Source: an uncultured Roseicyclus sp.
Lineage (GTDB): Bacteria; Pseudomonadota; Alphaproteobacteria; Rhodobacterales; Rhodobacteraceae
Assembly (NCBI GenBank): GCA_937139335.1
Contig: CAKZPN010000055.1
Coordinates: 1-64,000 of the forward strand
Length of the DNA stretch: 64,000 nt
Direction: 5' to 3'
Shown here: positions 35,619 to 44,438 of the stretch, in pieces
Layout: every line of letters starts with the position of its first letter
How positions within the stretch are numbered: position 1 is the stretch's first letter
Notes under the pieces: model-generated
The model's database searches: none
What the model saw: the letters and a program-made list of their open reading frames with translations, nothing else
What the model was told of the DNA's origin: nothing
Translations under genes and position numbers: made by a program

Positions 35619-37231
35619 CCTGGCAGGACCGCTATCCGCTGGCCTTCCGATTGTACCCCTACGCGCGGTCGGCGGATCAGGACGCCGGCACGCCTGCGCA
35701 TCACCCCGTCACCATCGTCGGCGGCGGGCCGGTCGGGGTCGCGACCGCTCTCGACCTCGCGCTCCGGGGCGTGCCGGTGCTGGTGCTGGACGACCACGAG
35801 GGCGTCGGCCAAGGCAGCCGCGCAATCTGCTTTGCCAAGCGCACGCTGGAGATTGCGCATCGGCTGGGCTTTGGGGCGGAACTGCTGGCAAAGGGTGTGG
35901 TCTGGAACCGCGGCCGCGTGTTCCACGACCGCGACGAGGTCTTCGGCTTCGATCTTCTACCAGAAGATGGCCACTGCTACCCGGCCTTCATCAACCTGCA
36001 ACAGCCCTGGTTCGAGAGATTTCTGGTGGAAGCCGTGGAGCGTGCGCGGGCGCAAGGCGCGCCGATCGAGATCCGGGGCCGCAACTGCGTGACCAGCATG
36101 GAGGCGCGGGACGATGGCGTGACGCTGGAGATCGAGACGCCCGATGGCGCCTACCGGATCACGACTGACTGGCTCATCGCCTGCGACGGCGCGAAATCCC
36201 CGACGCGGGTGCGGATGGGGCTGGGCTTCGACGGGCGCGTCTTCGAGGACAATTTCCTCATCGCCGACGTGAAGATGACCGCCGATTTTCCGCCCGAGCG
36301 CTGGTTCTGGTTCGAGCCGTGGTTCAAGTCCGGCGCCTCCGCGCTGCTGCACAAGCAGCCCGACGACATCTGGCGGATCGACTTCCAGCTCGGCTGGGAC
36401 ATCGACCGCAAGGCGGAACTTGACCCCGCCCGCATCCGCAAGCGCATCGAGCTGATGCTGGGGCCGGATGTGGACTACGAGCTCGACTGGACCTCGATCT
36501 ACACCTTCCAGTGCCGCCGTATGGAGAGGTTCCGCCACGGCCGCGTTATCTTTGCGGGCGATGCCGCGCACCAGGTCAGCCCGTTCGGCGCGCGCGGGGC
36601 AAATTCGGGCGTGCAGGACGCCGACAACCTCGGCTGGAAACTGGCCGCCGTCCTGCGGCGCGATGCGCCCGAAAGCCTGCTCGACAGCTACGATGCCGAG
36701 CGCATCCACGCCGCCGACGAGAACATCCGCAATTCGACAAGATCGACGGATTTCATCACCCCCAAAACACCGCAGTCGCGCCTATTTCGCGACGCGGTGC
36801 TGCATCTGGCGACACACGCGCCCTTCGCCCGGCCGATGGTGAACTCGGGCCGGTTGTCGGTGCCAGCGGTCTACGATGGCTCGCCGCTGAACACCCCCGA
36901 CGCACTGCCGGGCGGTCCGGCGCGGACGCGGCCCGGCGCGCCCTGTCCCGACGCGGCGCTGGCCGACGGAGGCTTCCTGCTCGACCATCTCGACGGGTCC
37001 GGCTTCACGTTGCTGGTTCTCGGTGCCACGCCGCCGACGCTGCCGCAGGGGTTGCGCGCGCTGGTGCTGGATGCGGGCGCCAGCCCCAACCTGCGCGCGC
37101 GATATCTCGGGCAGGCAGAACGCGCGCTCTACCTGATCCGGCCCGACCAGCATGTCGCTGCCCGCTGGGCCGCCTGCGACGCCGAGAAACTGGCCCGCGC
37201 GCTCGACCGCGCGCTTGGAGGGACGCCCTGA
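35615..37231 (+). CDS. FAD-dependent aromatic-ring monooxygenase
   Basis: 538 aa, GTG start overlapping the previous stop (GTGA). PHBH-type flavin hydroxylase: FAD/ADP motif VTIVGGGPVGVATALDLALR near residues 31-50, the DG motif at WLIACDGAKSPTRVRMGL, and the FAD-ribityl motif FAGDAAHQVSPFGARGANSG near 315. The C-terminal thioredoxin-like domain is typical of MhpA-like 3-(3-hydroxyphenyl)propionate and related hydroxylases. The exact phenol is not predictable. Confidence 0.92.
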   Translation: MTWQDRYPLAFRLYPYARSADQDAGTPAHHPVTIVGGGPVGVATALDLALRGVPVLVLDDHEGVGQGSRAICFAKRTLEIAHRLGFGAELLAKGVVWNRGRVFHDRDEVFGFDLLPEDGHCYPAFINLQQPWFERFLVEAVERARAQGAPIEIRGRNCVTSMEARDDGVTLEIETPDGAYRITTDWLIACDGAKSPTRVRMGLGFDGRVFEDNFLIADVKMTADFPPERWFWFEPWFKSGASALLHKQPDDIWRIDFQLGWDIDRKAELDPARIRKRIELMLGPDVDYELDWTSIYTFQCRRMERFRHGRVIFAGDAAHQVSPFGARGANSGVQDADNLGWKLAAVLRRDAPESLLDSYDAERIHAADENIRNSTRSTDFITPKTPQSRLFRDAVLHLATHAPFARPMVNSGRLSVPAVYDGSPLNTPDALPGGPARTRPGAPCPDAALADGGFLLDHLDGSGFTLLVLGATPPTLPQGLRALVLDAGASPNLRARYLGQAERALYLIRPDQHVAARWAACDAEKLARALDRALGGTP

Positions 37232-37419
37232 TGGCCCATCTGACGCTGGACCCCAACCTTGCCGCCGCCGACGACGCCTATGCCGCGCTGATCGACGCGC
37301 ATGAGGGCCTGACGCGGGAGGAAAGCGATGCGATGAACGCGCGGCTGATCCTGATCCTGATGAACCAGATCGGCGATGTGCAGGTGATCCGCGAGGCGCT
37401 GGAGGCAGCCAGGCGGTAG
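37231..37419 (+). CDS. DUF2783 domain protein
   Basis: 62 aa, ATG overlapping the monooxygenase TGA. Helical, with NLAAADDAYAALIDAHEGLT and ARLILILMNQIGDVQVIREA, as in DUF2783. These small proteins regularly follow flavin aromatic monooxygenases and may be partner or stabilising subunits (inference from conserved context). Confidence 0.85.
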   Translation: MAHLTLDPNLAAADDAYAALIDAHEGLTREESDAMNARLILILMNQIGDVQVIREALEAARR

Positions 37420-37423
37420 CCGG

Positions 37424-38191
37424 TCAGGTCGTCACCCGCGCCCTGAGCCGCCGCACCTCGGCCAGCAGGCTCATCGCGGCAAGGGCGGAACTTGCCGGGG
37501 CGCCGGGCAACGGTTCGCCGGTGATCTCGAAGCGGAAGCGGCCGAAGGCGCCCTCGGTCTCGACCTCGTGGATGTTTCCCGTGGCGCCCGGATCGGCGAT
37601 CAGGCGCACCTGCGTCGCGTCGAACCCCAGCCCCGCCAGCGCCACCGCGGCGGCGACGTTGGCGTTCTTGGGGTAGCGCAGGGCGGCCTGCCGCGCGCTG
37701 CCCTCGAAATGGACGGCGGCCTCGGTGAGCGCGGCAAGGTCCAGCACCGCCTCCGCCGGCGAACCGCTCCAGCCAGTCGGCGGTTTGCGGCCCGTGTAGC
37801 GAACGGCGGCAAGCCCGCCCGCAGCGCCCGCCCGCAAGGCGTCGAGCGCGCCGATGGCGCCGCTGGCCAGATGCAGGCGCGCGCCACCCGCCTCGGCCGC
37901 GGCGGTGAGATCGGCGGCCAGCGCCTCGTCCGCCAGCGCGCCCAGCGAGAGGGTGACGACGTCGATACCGGCGGCCAGCGCGGCTGGCCCGTGCGCGGCC
38001 AGGCCCGAATGCCCGGCGCAGTCGAGAAGATGTGTGACGCCCGGCGGCAAGGCGGCCACGGAGCGAACGGAATCGATCCCCTCGGGCGTGCTGCCCCGCA
38101 CGATGACTGCCGCAGGCTCCAGCCCATCGCGCCCTAGCGCGTCGATCACCCAGCGCGCGATGCTGCCCGCCCCGATCACCGCAAGTTTCAT
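37424..38191 (-). CDS. L-aspartate dehydrogenase (NadX-like)
   Basis: 255 aa from the ATG at 38191. The Rossmann motif MKLAVIGAGSIARWVIDALG and catalytic-domain features (DLAALTEAAVHFEGSARQAA, YPKNANVAAAVALAGLGFD) match the DUF108/NadX family, which oxidises L-aspartate to iminoaspartate with NAD(P). The NANVAAA-type stretch with adjacent Lys is characteristic. It is convergent with the DUF2783 gene and divergent from the molybdenum hydroxylase gene, so a role outside NAD synthesis (aspartate catabolism) is possible. Confidence 0.87.
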   Translation of the reverse strand: MKLAVIGAGSIARWVIDALGRDGLEPAAVIVRGSTPEGIDSVRSVAALPPGVTHLLDCAGHSGLAAHGPAALAAGIDVVTLSLGALADEALAADLTAAAEAGGARLHLASGAIGALDALRAGAAGGLAAVRYTGRKPPTGWSGSPAEAVLDLAALTEAAVHFEGSARQAALRYPKNANVAAAVALAGLGFDATQVRLIADPGATGNIHEVETEGAFGRFRFEITGEPLPGAPASSALAAMSLLAEVRRLRARVTT

Positions 38192-38266
38192 CTCGACCCC
38201 CGCCTTGCCATTCCCGGTCAAACCCACAGTATCAGGGACATGCGAGCAGAGGACAGGGACGACGAC

Positions 38267-40366
38267 ATGACCACGGCCAAGACACCCGCCATCGGCGCGC
38301 GCGTTCCGCGGCGCGAAGACCCTGCGCTGCTGAAGGGTCAGGGATGCTACACCGCCGATATCGCCCTGACCGATCCGCTGCATGTCGCCTTCCTGCGCAG
38401 CCCCGTCGCGTCAGGCAAGATTGCGGAGATCGACACCGCGGAGGCGCGGGAAGCCCCCGGCGTCGCCGCCGTGGTCACCGGCGCCGACCTGCCGCCGACC
38501 ACGCCGCCGGATCTGCAGCCGGTGCTGTCGATCGAGGAAACCCTGCCCTTTCCGCTCCTCGCGCGCGACCGCGTCAGTGCCGTGGGCGAACCGGTGGTGG
38601 CCGTCCTTGCCGACAGCCCTGCCCGCGCCGCAGATGCCGTCGACCTGATCGCGCTCGACATCGACGACGCCGATCTGCCCGCCCCCCGCCGCATCGCGGG
38701 TCGCGGCTGGCAAGCTGGTAACGCCGCCCGTGCCTTTGCCGAAGCCGCGCATGTGGTCGAGGTGGAAACCCGGCATTCCCGCGTCGCCCCCTCGCCGATG
38801 GAGCCGCGCGGCATCGCCGTGCGCTACGATGCCGAGACCGAGGGCGTGACGATCTACCAGTCGACGCAGACGCCGCATCGCACGAAGAACGACCTTGCCC
38901 GCATTCTCCAGATCGACCCGGAACGGCTGCGGGTGATCGCGCCCGACGTCGGCGGCGGTTTCGGGATGAAGGGGTTCATCTACCCCGAGGAGGTTTTCAC
39001 TGTCTGGGCCGCGTTGCAGTTGAAGCGTGACGTACGCTGGATCGCGACCCGGTCGGAGGAGTTTCTTTCCGCAGGTCACGGCCGCGGCCTGACCTCGCGT
39101 GGGCGGCTGGCGCTGGACGAAGAGGGCCGCTTTCTCGCGCTCGAGGCGCGGATCGAGGCGCCGCTGGGGGCCTGGGCCTCGGGCACCGGGCTGATGCCGG
39201 CCTACAACGCCGCGCGGATCCTGCCCTCGGGCTACACCATCCCGGTCCTCGACATCGAGACCGAGGCGGTGTCGCATCCCCTGCCGCCGGTGGGCATCTA
39301 CCGCGGCGCGGGGCGGCCCGAGGCGAATGTGATCATCGAGCGGCTGATAGACGAGGCCGCCGCCGCGACCGGCATCGACCCGATCGCGCTGCGGAAGATG
39401 AACCTTCTGGCGGAGGACGCCCTGCCGCATGACTCGGTTACGGGCAGCCGCCTCGACAGCGGCGACTACGCCGCCGCTCTCGACGCCTTCGCCGAGGCCG
39501 CCGATGTGGTGGGACTTCGCGCCCGCCGCGACGCCATCCGGCAAGACGGCGGCATCGCAGGGCTGGGCCTCGCCTTCTACCTCGACCCATCCGCCGCCGG
39601 CTGGGAATACGCCCGCGTCACGCTCAACGCGGACGGGACCGCCCATATCGTGACCGGCGCGACGCAACAGGGCCACGGGCGGCTGACCGCGTTCTCGCAG
39701 ATCGCGAGCGATGCGCTCGGCCTCCCGATGGAGGCGATCACGCTTGACGCCGGCGACACCGGAACCGCGCCGGTGGGCGTGGGCGCCGTCGGAAGCCGGG
39801 CCACCGCCATCGGCGGCAGCGCGGTGATGGAGGCCTGCGCCAAGGCCAAGGCGGCGGTCGCCGAGGGCGCGTCCCTGCCGGTGACCGCCGAAAGCAAGTA
39901 CGAGGTCGCCGGCCAGGCCTGGGCCTTCGGCGCCTATGCCGCGCTTGTCGAAATTGACTCGGAGACCGGCCGACCGCGTCTGCTGGCGGCGCACGCCCAT
40001 GACGACACCGGCGTGGTCGTGAACCCGGTGCAGGTCGAGGGACAGTTGCGCGGCGGCTTCGCGCAGGCCGTGGGCGAGACCATGCTGGAAGCGATCGTGA
40101 TGGACGGCGATGGGCAGCTTCTGACCGGCAGTTTCATGGATTACGCGATGCCCCGCGCCGATGACCTGCCGCCACTGTCCCTGTCGCAAACCGAGACGCC
40201 GAGCCCGATGAACCCGCTGGGCGCCAAGGGCGTGGGCGAGGCCGCGACCACCGGCGCGCCCGCAGCCCTTATCAACGCGATCGGCGACGCCTTCCGGCCC
40301 ACGGGCAAGGCACCGCCGCAGATGCCGTTTTCCGCGTCGCGGATCTGGGAGGCGTTGAAGGGCTGA
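38267..40366 (+). CDS. Xanthine dehydrogenase-family molybdopterin-binding large subunit, solitary
   Basis: 699 aa from ATG 38267 (MTTAKTPAIGARVPRREDPA). Contains the aldehyde-oxidase a/b hammerhead domain (about 17-120) and two molybdopterin-binding domains, with GGGFGMKGFIYPEE, GIYRGAGRPEANVIIER and the late GAKGVGEAATTGAP carrying the active-site Glu. It is somewhat shorter than typical CoxL (about 780 aa). The FAD (CoxM) and 2Fe-2S (CoxS) subunits that should accompany it are not adjacent, so it either uses distant partners or works with another electron acceptor. Confidence 0.92.
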   Translation: MTTAKTPAIGARVPRREDPALLKGQGCYTADIALTDPLHVAFLRSPVASGKIAEIDTAEAREAPGVAAVVTGADLPPTTPPDLQPVLSIEETLPFPLLARDRVSAVGEPVVAVLADSPARAADAVDLIALDIDDADLPAPRRIAGRGWQAGNAARAFAEAAHVVEVETRHSRVAPSPMEPRGIAVRYDAETEGVTIYQSTQTPHRTKNDLARILQIDPERLRVIAPDVGGGFGMKGFIYPEEVFTVWAALQLKRDVRWIATRSEEFLSAGHGRGLTSRGRLALDEEGRFLALEARIEAPLGAWASGTGLMPAYNAARILPSGYTIPVLDIETEAVSHPLPPVGIYRGAGRPEANVIIERLIDEAAAATGIDPIALRKMNLLAEDALPHDSVTGSRLDSGDYAAALDAFAEAADVVGLRARRDAIRQDGGIAGLGLAFYLDPSAAGWEYARVTLNADGTAHIVTGATQQGHGRLTAFSQIASDALGLPMEAITLDAGDTGTAPVGVGAVGSRATAIGGSAVMEACAKAKAAVAEGASLPVTAESKYEVAGQAWAFGAYAALVEIDSETGRPRLLAAHAHDDTGVVVNPVQVEGQLRGGFAQAVGETMLEAIVMDGDGQLLTGSFMDYAMPRADDLPPLSLSQTETPSPMNPLGAKGVGEAATTGAPAALINAIGDAFRPTGKAPPQMPFSASRIWEALKG

Positions 40367-40387
40367 CCCGTAGCGCCCGCTACGGCG

Positions 40388-40705
40388 TCAGTTTCCGTCG
40401 CCGGTCAGGTTCTGAATCTCGCTCGCGATCCGCACGGACCACTGGCCGATGATCGGAATGAACTCGATCTGGCTCAGCGCCCAGATGATCAGCGACAGCA
40501 GCAAGGTCGCCCCGATGACAGTGCCAAGGCCCACGGCCATGCCGCTGGCCATCCGGAACAGCAGGATGCGTGGGACAGACTGATAGAGCAGGAACATCTT
40601 GTGCTGGCGCAGGAAGGTGATCTCGCGCCGAAGCTCGCGCACCTCGGCCTCCAGCGTCTCGGGCGGGGCGTCCTCGGCGGCGGGTGTCTCCGGTTTACGC
40701 GCCAT
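40388..40705 (-). CDS. DUF5665-type small membrane protein
   Basis: 105 aa (MARKPETPAAEDAPPETLEA start; an ATG 15 nt upstream is possible). A short coiled coil EVRELRREITFLRQ precedes two hydrophobic stretches (RILLFRMASGMAVGLGTVIG and the following ATLLLSLIIW), then ends IPIIGQWSVRIASEIQNL. The pattern matches the small DUF5665 family. Function unknown. It overlaps the monooxygenase-domain gene by 11 nt. Confidence 0.75.
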   Translation of the reverse strand: MARKPETPAAEDAPPETLEAEVRELRREITFLRQHKMFLLYQSVPRILLFRMASGMAVGLGTVIGATLLLSLIIWALSQIEFIPIIGQWSVRIASEIQNLTGDGN

Positions 40706-41018
40706 AAGTCGCCGCAACATCGTAGAGAACCGGTTCGAAGGACCGGCACAGCGCGGCGATCCGGCGGTTGCGTTCGCGCATTTCGCCCGAGCGCAGCATG
40801 GCGAGGAAATCCTCGCGCCGGTTCCACTGCGAGTAATTGGCGATCCGGGTCTGCGCGTCGTTCACATGCAGCCCCGCGCCGATGAACCCCGGCTGGCGGG
40901 AGATGAATTCGGCATAGGCGTCGCGCAGTTCATCCATCAGGTCGTCGCACTGTCCGGGCGAGGTCTCGAATGTGGTGATGACGGTCTGGGCCGTCGAGTC
41001 GTGGCTGATCGCGGGCAT
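40695..41018 (-). CDS. Antibiotic biosynthesis monooxygenase (ABM)-fold protein
   Basis: 107 aa, start at 41018 with AGGAGGA upstream. Ferredoxin-like ABM dimer fold: TVITTFETSPGQCDDLMDEL, QPGFIGAGLHVNDAQTRIAN, YSQWNRREDFLAML. Such proteins act on quinols, heme or small aromatics; the substrate is unknown. Confidence 0.85.
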   Translation of the reverse strand: MPAISHDSTAQTVITTFETSPGQCDDLMDELRDAYAEFISRQPGFIGAGLHVNDAQTRIANYSQWNRREDFLAMLRSGEMRERNRRIAALCRSFEPVLYDVAATYGA

Positions 41019-41135
41019 TGTGGCTGTCCTCCTGCGAGAGAAGCCTATCAAGCCCGGTCTACCTCGGCCACCCGTGAAGGTTCCCGCTTTCGCGTGGATG
41101 TGCCGCGCGCTGCAGGGCCCCCGCCCCGTGAACTG

Positions 41136-41594
41136 TCAGGACAGATAGGCGCGCATCGCCTGATAGAGGGTCGCCGTCACCGCGTTGGCGAGGTTCAGCG
41201 ACCGGATGTGCGGCGAGCGCATCGGCAGGCGAAAGATGCGGTCCTCCATCCCCGCCAGGATCTCGGGCTGCAACCCCTTGGTCTCGCGTCCGAACACGAG
41301 ATACGCGTCAGGCGGATAGACCGGATCGTAGACGGTGCCGCCGGTGCCGTCGTCTTCGAAGAAGAACAGCTGGTCGCGGCGCGGGGTGCGGTCGGCCAGG
41401 AACGCGGCCCAGTCCGCGTATTCGGCCAGCCGGACGTGCTGCCAGTAATCGAGACCCGCGCGGCGCACGGTCTTGTCGGTGATGTCGAAGCCGTAGGGCC
41501 GGATCAGGATCAGTTCGAGATCGAGCGCGACACAGGTGCGCCCGACGCTGCCGGTGTTGCCGGGGATTTCGGGCGTGACCAGCACCACCTTCAT
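41136..41594 (-). CDS. trmL: tRNA (cytidine(34)-2'-O)-methyltransferase
   Basis: 152 aa SPOUT enzyme that 2'-O-methylates the wobble base of tRNA-Leu species. The three motifs are visible: motif 1 PEIPGNTGSVGRTCVALD, motif 2 YLVFGRETKGLQPEIL, and motif 3 RLPMRSPHIRSLNLANAVTA forming the trefoil knot. Length is that of TrmL, without the extra domain of TrmH/TrmJ. Confidence 0.93.
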   Translation of the reverse strand: MKVVLVTPEIPGNTGSVGRTCVALDLELILIRPYGFDITDKTVRRAGLDYWQHVRLAEYADWAAFLADRTPRRDQLFFFEDDGTGGTVYDPVYPPDAYLVFGRETKGLQPEILAGMEDRIFRLPMRSPHIRSLNLANAVTATLYQAMRAYLS

Positions 41595-41667
41595 GTCAGC
41601 CCGAAGGCGCGCGCCGGGATCATCCCGCAGGAGAGCGTCAGGACCGCCCCGCACCCCACCGGGGGCG

Positions 41668-42504
41668 TCAGACATTCGGCTTGCCTTCCAGCCCCAACAG
41701 CCGCCGCGTGCCGGTCCAGAACGCCGGCAGGCGCGGCGGGCGGTCGAGGTCGGCCAAGACCTCGGTGCGGATCGTGCCGTGCAGCTCGGCCGAGGCAAAG
41801 CCCCTCGCCCAGTCGAGGATCGCCGGCCCATCGTCGGGGCGCAGCCGCACGGCGCTGCCGATCAGCCCGACGATGGTGCCGGAGGGCGAATACCATTCAT
41901 CCTGGATGCCGCGGATACGCTCGGGAAAGACAGTGCCCATCTTCCGCACCAGCGCGCTTTCGGAAAACCGCAGCAGCAGGCGCCCCATCTCTTCGCGAGT
42001 GTAGCCGATGAGGGGCGGGAAGGTGTCGAAGAAGATCGGGCCGTCCTCGTCATAGGCGAAATTGCGGATCGACGGATGGTAGCCGATCCGCTCGCCGCGC
42101 TGCGCCACGCGCGCCCAGAAATCCGCGATGCTGAGCGCCGCGCCCTCCAGCATGTCGAGAGCGCCCTGCAAATCCGCCGCCTCGATCTGCGGGCGCATCA
42201 ACAGCGCCTCGTCGATGGCGTCCTGCACGATTACCGGTTGCAGGTAGCCGGCCTCGTTCAGGATCATGAACCGCGTCTCGGGCAGGCGCACGCCGGCCCA
42301 GGTCAGCATCTCGACATAGGCGGTGTGGCGGCGGGCAAGCTGTTCCAGCACCTCCGGGTCGCGGCCGCCGCGATAGGTCTTGATGACCTTGTCCTGGAGC
42401 GGGCCTGCGGTCGGGCGGAACGGCGCGCAGAAGTATCCCAGTCGGCTGACCGGTTCGCCCCGTGACCGGAGCGCGTCGCGTACGGCCCCCGAGTAGTCCG
42501 TCAT
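41668..42504 (-). CDS. Unknown protein with kinase-like catalytic-loop pattern
   Basis: 278 aa; start at 42504 because it overlaps the preceding stop (ATGA). The stretch YHPSIRNFAYDEDGPIFFDT resembles the His/Asn and Asp-containing loops of aminoglycoside-phosphotransferase-like kinases, but no clear ATP-binding lysine motif is seen. DUF6206-type proteins look similar. Soluble, no signal. Coupled to the carboxymuconolactone-decarboxylase-like gene. Confidence 0.65.
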   Translation of the reverse strand: MTDYSGAVRDALRSRGEPVSRLGYFCAPFRPTAGPLQDKVIKTYRGGRDPEVLEQLARRHTAYVEMLTWAGVRLPETRFMILNEAGYLQPVIVQDAIDEALLMRPQIEAADLQGALDMLEGAALSIADFWARVAQRGERIGYHPSIRNFAYDEDGPIFFDTFPPLIGYTREEMGRLLLRFSESALVRKMGTVFPERIRGIQDEWYSPSGTIVGLIGSAVRLRPDDGPAILDWARGFASAELHGTIRTEVLADLDRPPRLPAFWTGTRRLLGLEGKPNV

Positions 42505-43100
42505 CCGTGTTTGCCTACGCTCCATCCCGTTGCGTCCGCCAGCCGCGCCTCGCCCTTGGAGATCGGCAGATCCTCAAGCGCCGAACCCATCGAATCGTTC
42601 CAACGATTGAGATACCCGAAGAGCGCGACAACCCCCATGATCTCGACGATCTGGCCCTCGTCCCAATGATCGCGCAGGCGGGCGCCGATGTCTTCGGTCA
42701 CGGCATTGGGCACCTGCGTCGCGGCATGGGCGAAGGCCAGCGCGGCCTTTTCGGCATCGCTGAAATGGGGGCTGTTCTCGAAATCGAACACGTCGTTCAG
42801 CCGCGCCTCGGAGGCGTTGAAGCGTTCCGACGCAAGGATCATGTGCGCCTGGCAGTAGAGGCAGCCCGAGGCGAAGCTCGAGACATAGCCGACGAGGCGC
42901 TTGAATTCCGGCGTCACGCCGGATCCGTAGTCGGTCATCACCGCGACGTTCAGATCGGTGAAGGCGCGCGCGATGGGCGGCCGATGCGCCATCGTGCGCA
43001 CCGAGTTCGGGATCACCCCGAGAGGGCCTTTGAAAAACTGGACGTGGGCGCACAGGTCGGCGTCCATCGCCTCTTCTTCGAGCGGCGGAACAAGGGCCAT
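42501..43100 (-). CDS. Carboxymuconolactone decarboxylase/AhpD-like peroxidase-related protein
   Basis: 199 aa helical protein with the AhpD-type redox pair Cys-x-x-Cys in SSFASGCLYCQAHMILA, preceded by MTDYGSGVTPEFKRLVGYVS. Peroxidase-related family members use this pair with a nearby His to reduce peroxides. Length is near that of the uncharacterised peroxidase-related group. First gene of a two-gene minus-strand unit. Confidence 0.88.
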   Translation of the reverse strand: MALVPPLEEEAMDADLCAHVQFFKGPLGVIPNSVRTMAHRPPIARAFTDLNVAVMTDYGSGVTPEFKRLVGYVSSFASGCLYCQAHMILASERFNASEARLNDVFDFENSPHFSDAEKAALAFAHAATQVPNAVTEDIGARLRDHWDEGQIVEIMGVVALFGYLNRWNDSMGSALEDLPISKGEARLADATGWSVGKHG

Positions 43101-43209
43101 GACGAAATTTCCCCCCTATGTCGTGGCAGACCTGCACGCTGCCGTGCCCCCTGAACGGGCGCAAGGTCGGTTAGCGGTTTGTTAACCAAGTCCCTCCAAG
43201 AATGCCGAC

Positions 43210-43938
43210 ATGCGTTGCCGACCCGCCACGATCCTGTTCAGCTTTGCCCTCTGGTTCGCGGCCGGGTCCGCGGCCGTGGCAGGCCCCTGGGCGCGCGAGG
43301 CGGGGGAGACATTTCTCGCCTTCTCGGTTTCGGCCGACGCACCGGCGGTGTCGCTTGTGGCGGGCGATGCCGTTCTGGACCGTTACGCCAGTCTTTACGC
43401 GGAACACGGCATCGGCCGCAGGTCGACCCTCGGGGCGCAGCTGGGGCGCGGCGGAACCGATCGGGAGGCGGTGGTGTTTCTTCGCTATACTGTTACGGCG
43501 CCCGAGGCGCCGTGGCAGTTGGCGTTCGATGGAGGCGTCGGGTTCAGGACGGAGGCGGCGTCGGCAGACCGTCGTCTTCTCCGGCTCGGCGCCTCTGTCG
43601 GACGTGGTTTCGGCGGCCTCGATGCACCGCGCTGGTGGCTGCCGATCCGACACGAGGGCGGTTGGGCCACGCTCGACGTTTCAGGCATGGTCGATCTCGA
43701 GACGGAGGAGGTGATCTGGCAGGCCGAGGGCACGCTGGGCATGTCGCTCTCCGAACGCCTGCGCCTCATGCTGCAACTGAAGGCCGAGGAATGGCCGGGC
43801 AGCGATGCTGCCTATACCGTGACACCCTCCGCCGCCTGGTCGCTGAATAGCCGGACCACGGCGCAGGTGGGGCTGCGGATGGGGGTGGGCGACGATCCGA
43901 CCCTCGGACTGACACTCGGCCTCTGGCGCAGTTTCTGA
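43210..43938 (+). CDS. Exported beta-barrel-like hypothetical protein
   Basis: 242 aa. Signal peptide to residue 24 (ILFSFALWFAAGSAAVA). The rest alternates polar and hydrophobic residues in strands and ends GLTLGLWRSF, with a C-terminal Phe as in outer-membrane barrels. No lipobox. Probable outer-membrane protein of unknown function. Confidence 0.75.
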   Translation: MRCRPATILFSFALWFAAGSAAVAGPWAREAGETFLAFSVSADAPAVSLVAGDAVLDRYASLYAEHGIGRRSTLGAQLGRGGTDREAVVFLRYTVTAPEAPWQLAFDGGVGFRTEAASADRRLLRLGASVGRGFGGLDAPRWWLPIRHEGGWATLDVSGMVDLETEEVIWQAEGTLGMSLSERLRLMLQLKAEEWPGSDAAYTVTPSAAWSLNSRTTAQVGLRMGVGDDPTLGLTLGLWRSF

Positions 43939-43958
43939 CACCGGGTTAGGCTCGGGCC

Positions 43959-44438
43959 ATGACCGAGCGCCTGCAAGATCCGATGCGCCCCACCGATGAC
44001 GAGGCCCGCGCGCTGGCCCGCGCCCTGATCGCAGAGGCGCGCTTTGCCGCCCTCGCCGTCACCGACCCCGCAAGCGGCGCGCCGATGGTGACGCGCATCG
44101 CGCTGGTGCCGGGGCCGGACGGCACGCCGCTCACCCTCATTTCGACGCTGGCGACCCATACCGCGGCCCTGGCCGAACATCCGCTCTGCTCGCTCCTCAT
44201 CGGGGAGCCGGGCGCCAAGGGCGATCCGCTGACCCATCCGCGCCTGACGCTTCAGGCTCGCGCGGAACCGGGGGACAAGGGAGCCCTGAAGGATCACTAC
44301 CTGCGGCTCTATCCCAAGGCGAAACTCTACTACGACTTCAACGATTTCGGCCTGTTCCGCTTCGCGCCGCTGGCGGGGCTGCTGAACGGCGGCTTCGGCA
44401 AGGCCTACCGTCTCACCCCGGAGGACCTGTTGCCATGA
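43959..44438 (+). CDS. HugZ-like pyridoxamine 5'-phosphate oxidase-fold protein
   Basis: 159 aa split-barrel flavin- or heme-binding fold. Motifs ARFAALAVTDPASGAPMVTR, LISTLATHTAALAEHPLCSL and LTLQARAEPGDKGALKDHYL match the HugZ/pyridoxamine-phosphate-oxidase-related group. Lacks the PdxH C-terminal domain, so it is not the vitamin B6 enzyme. The TGA overlaps the next ATG. Confidence 0.87.
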   Translation: MTERLQDPMRPTDDEARALARALIAEARFAALAVTDPASGAPMVTRIALVPGPDGTPLTLISTLATHTAALAEHPLCSLLIGEPGAKGDPLTHPRLTLQARAEPGDKGALKDHYLRLYPKAKLYYDFNDFGLFRFAPLAGLLNGGFGKAYRLTPEDLLP

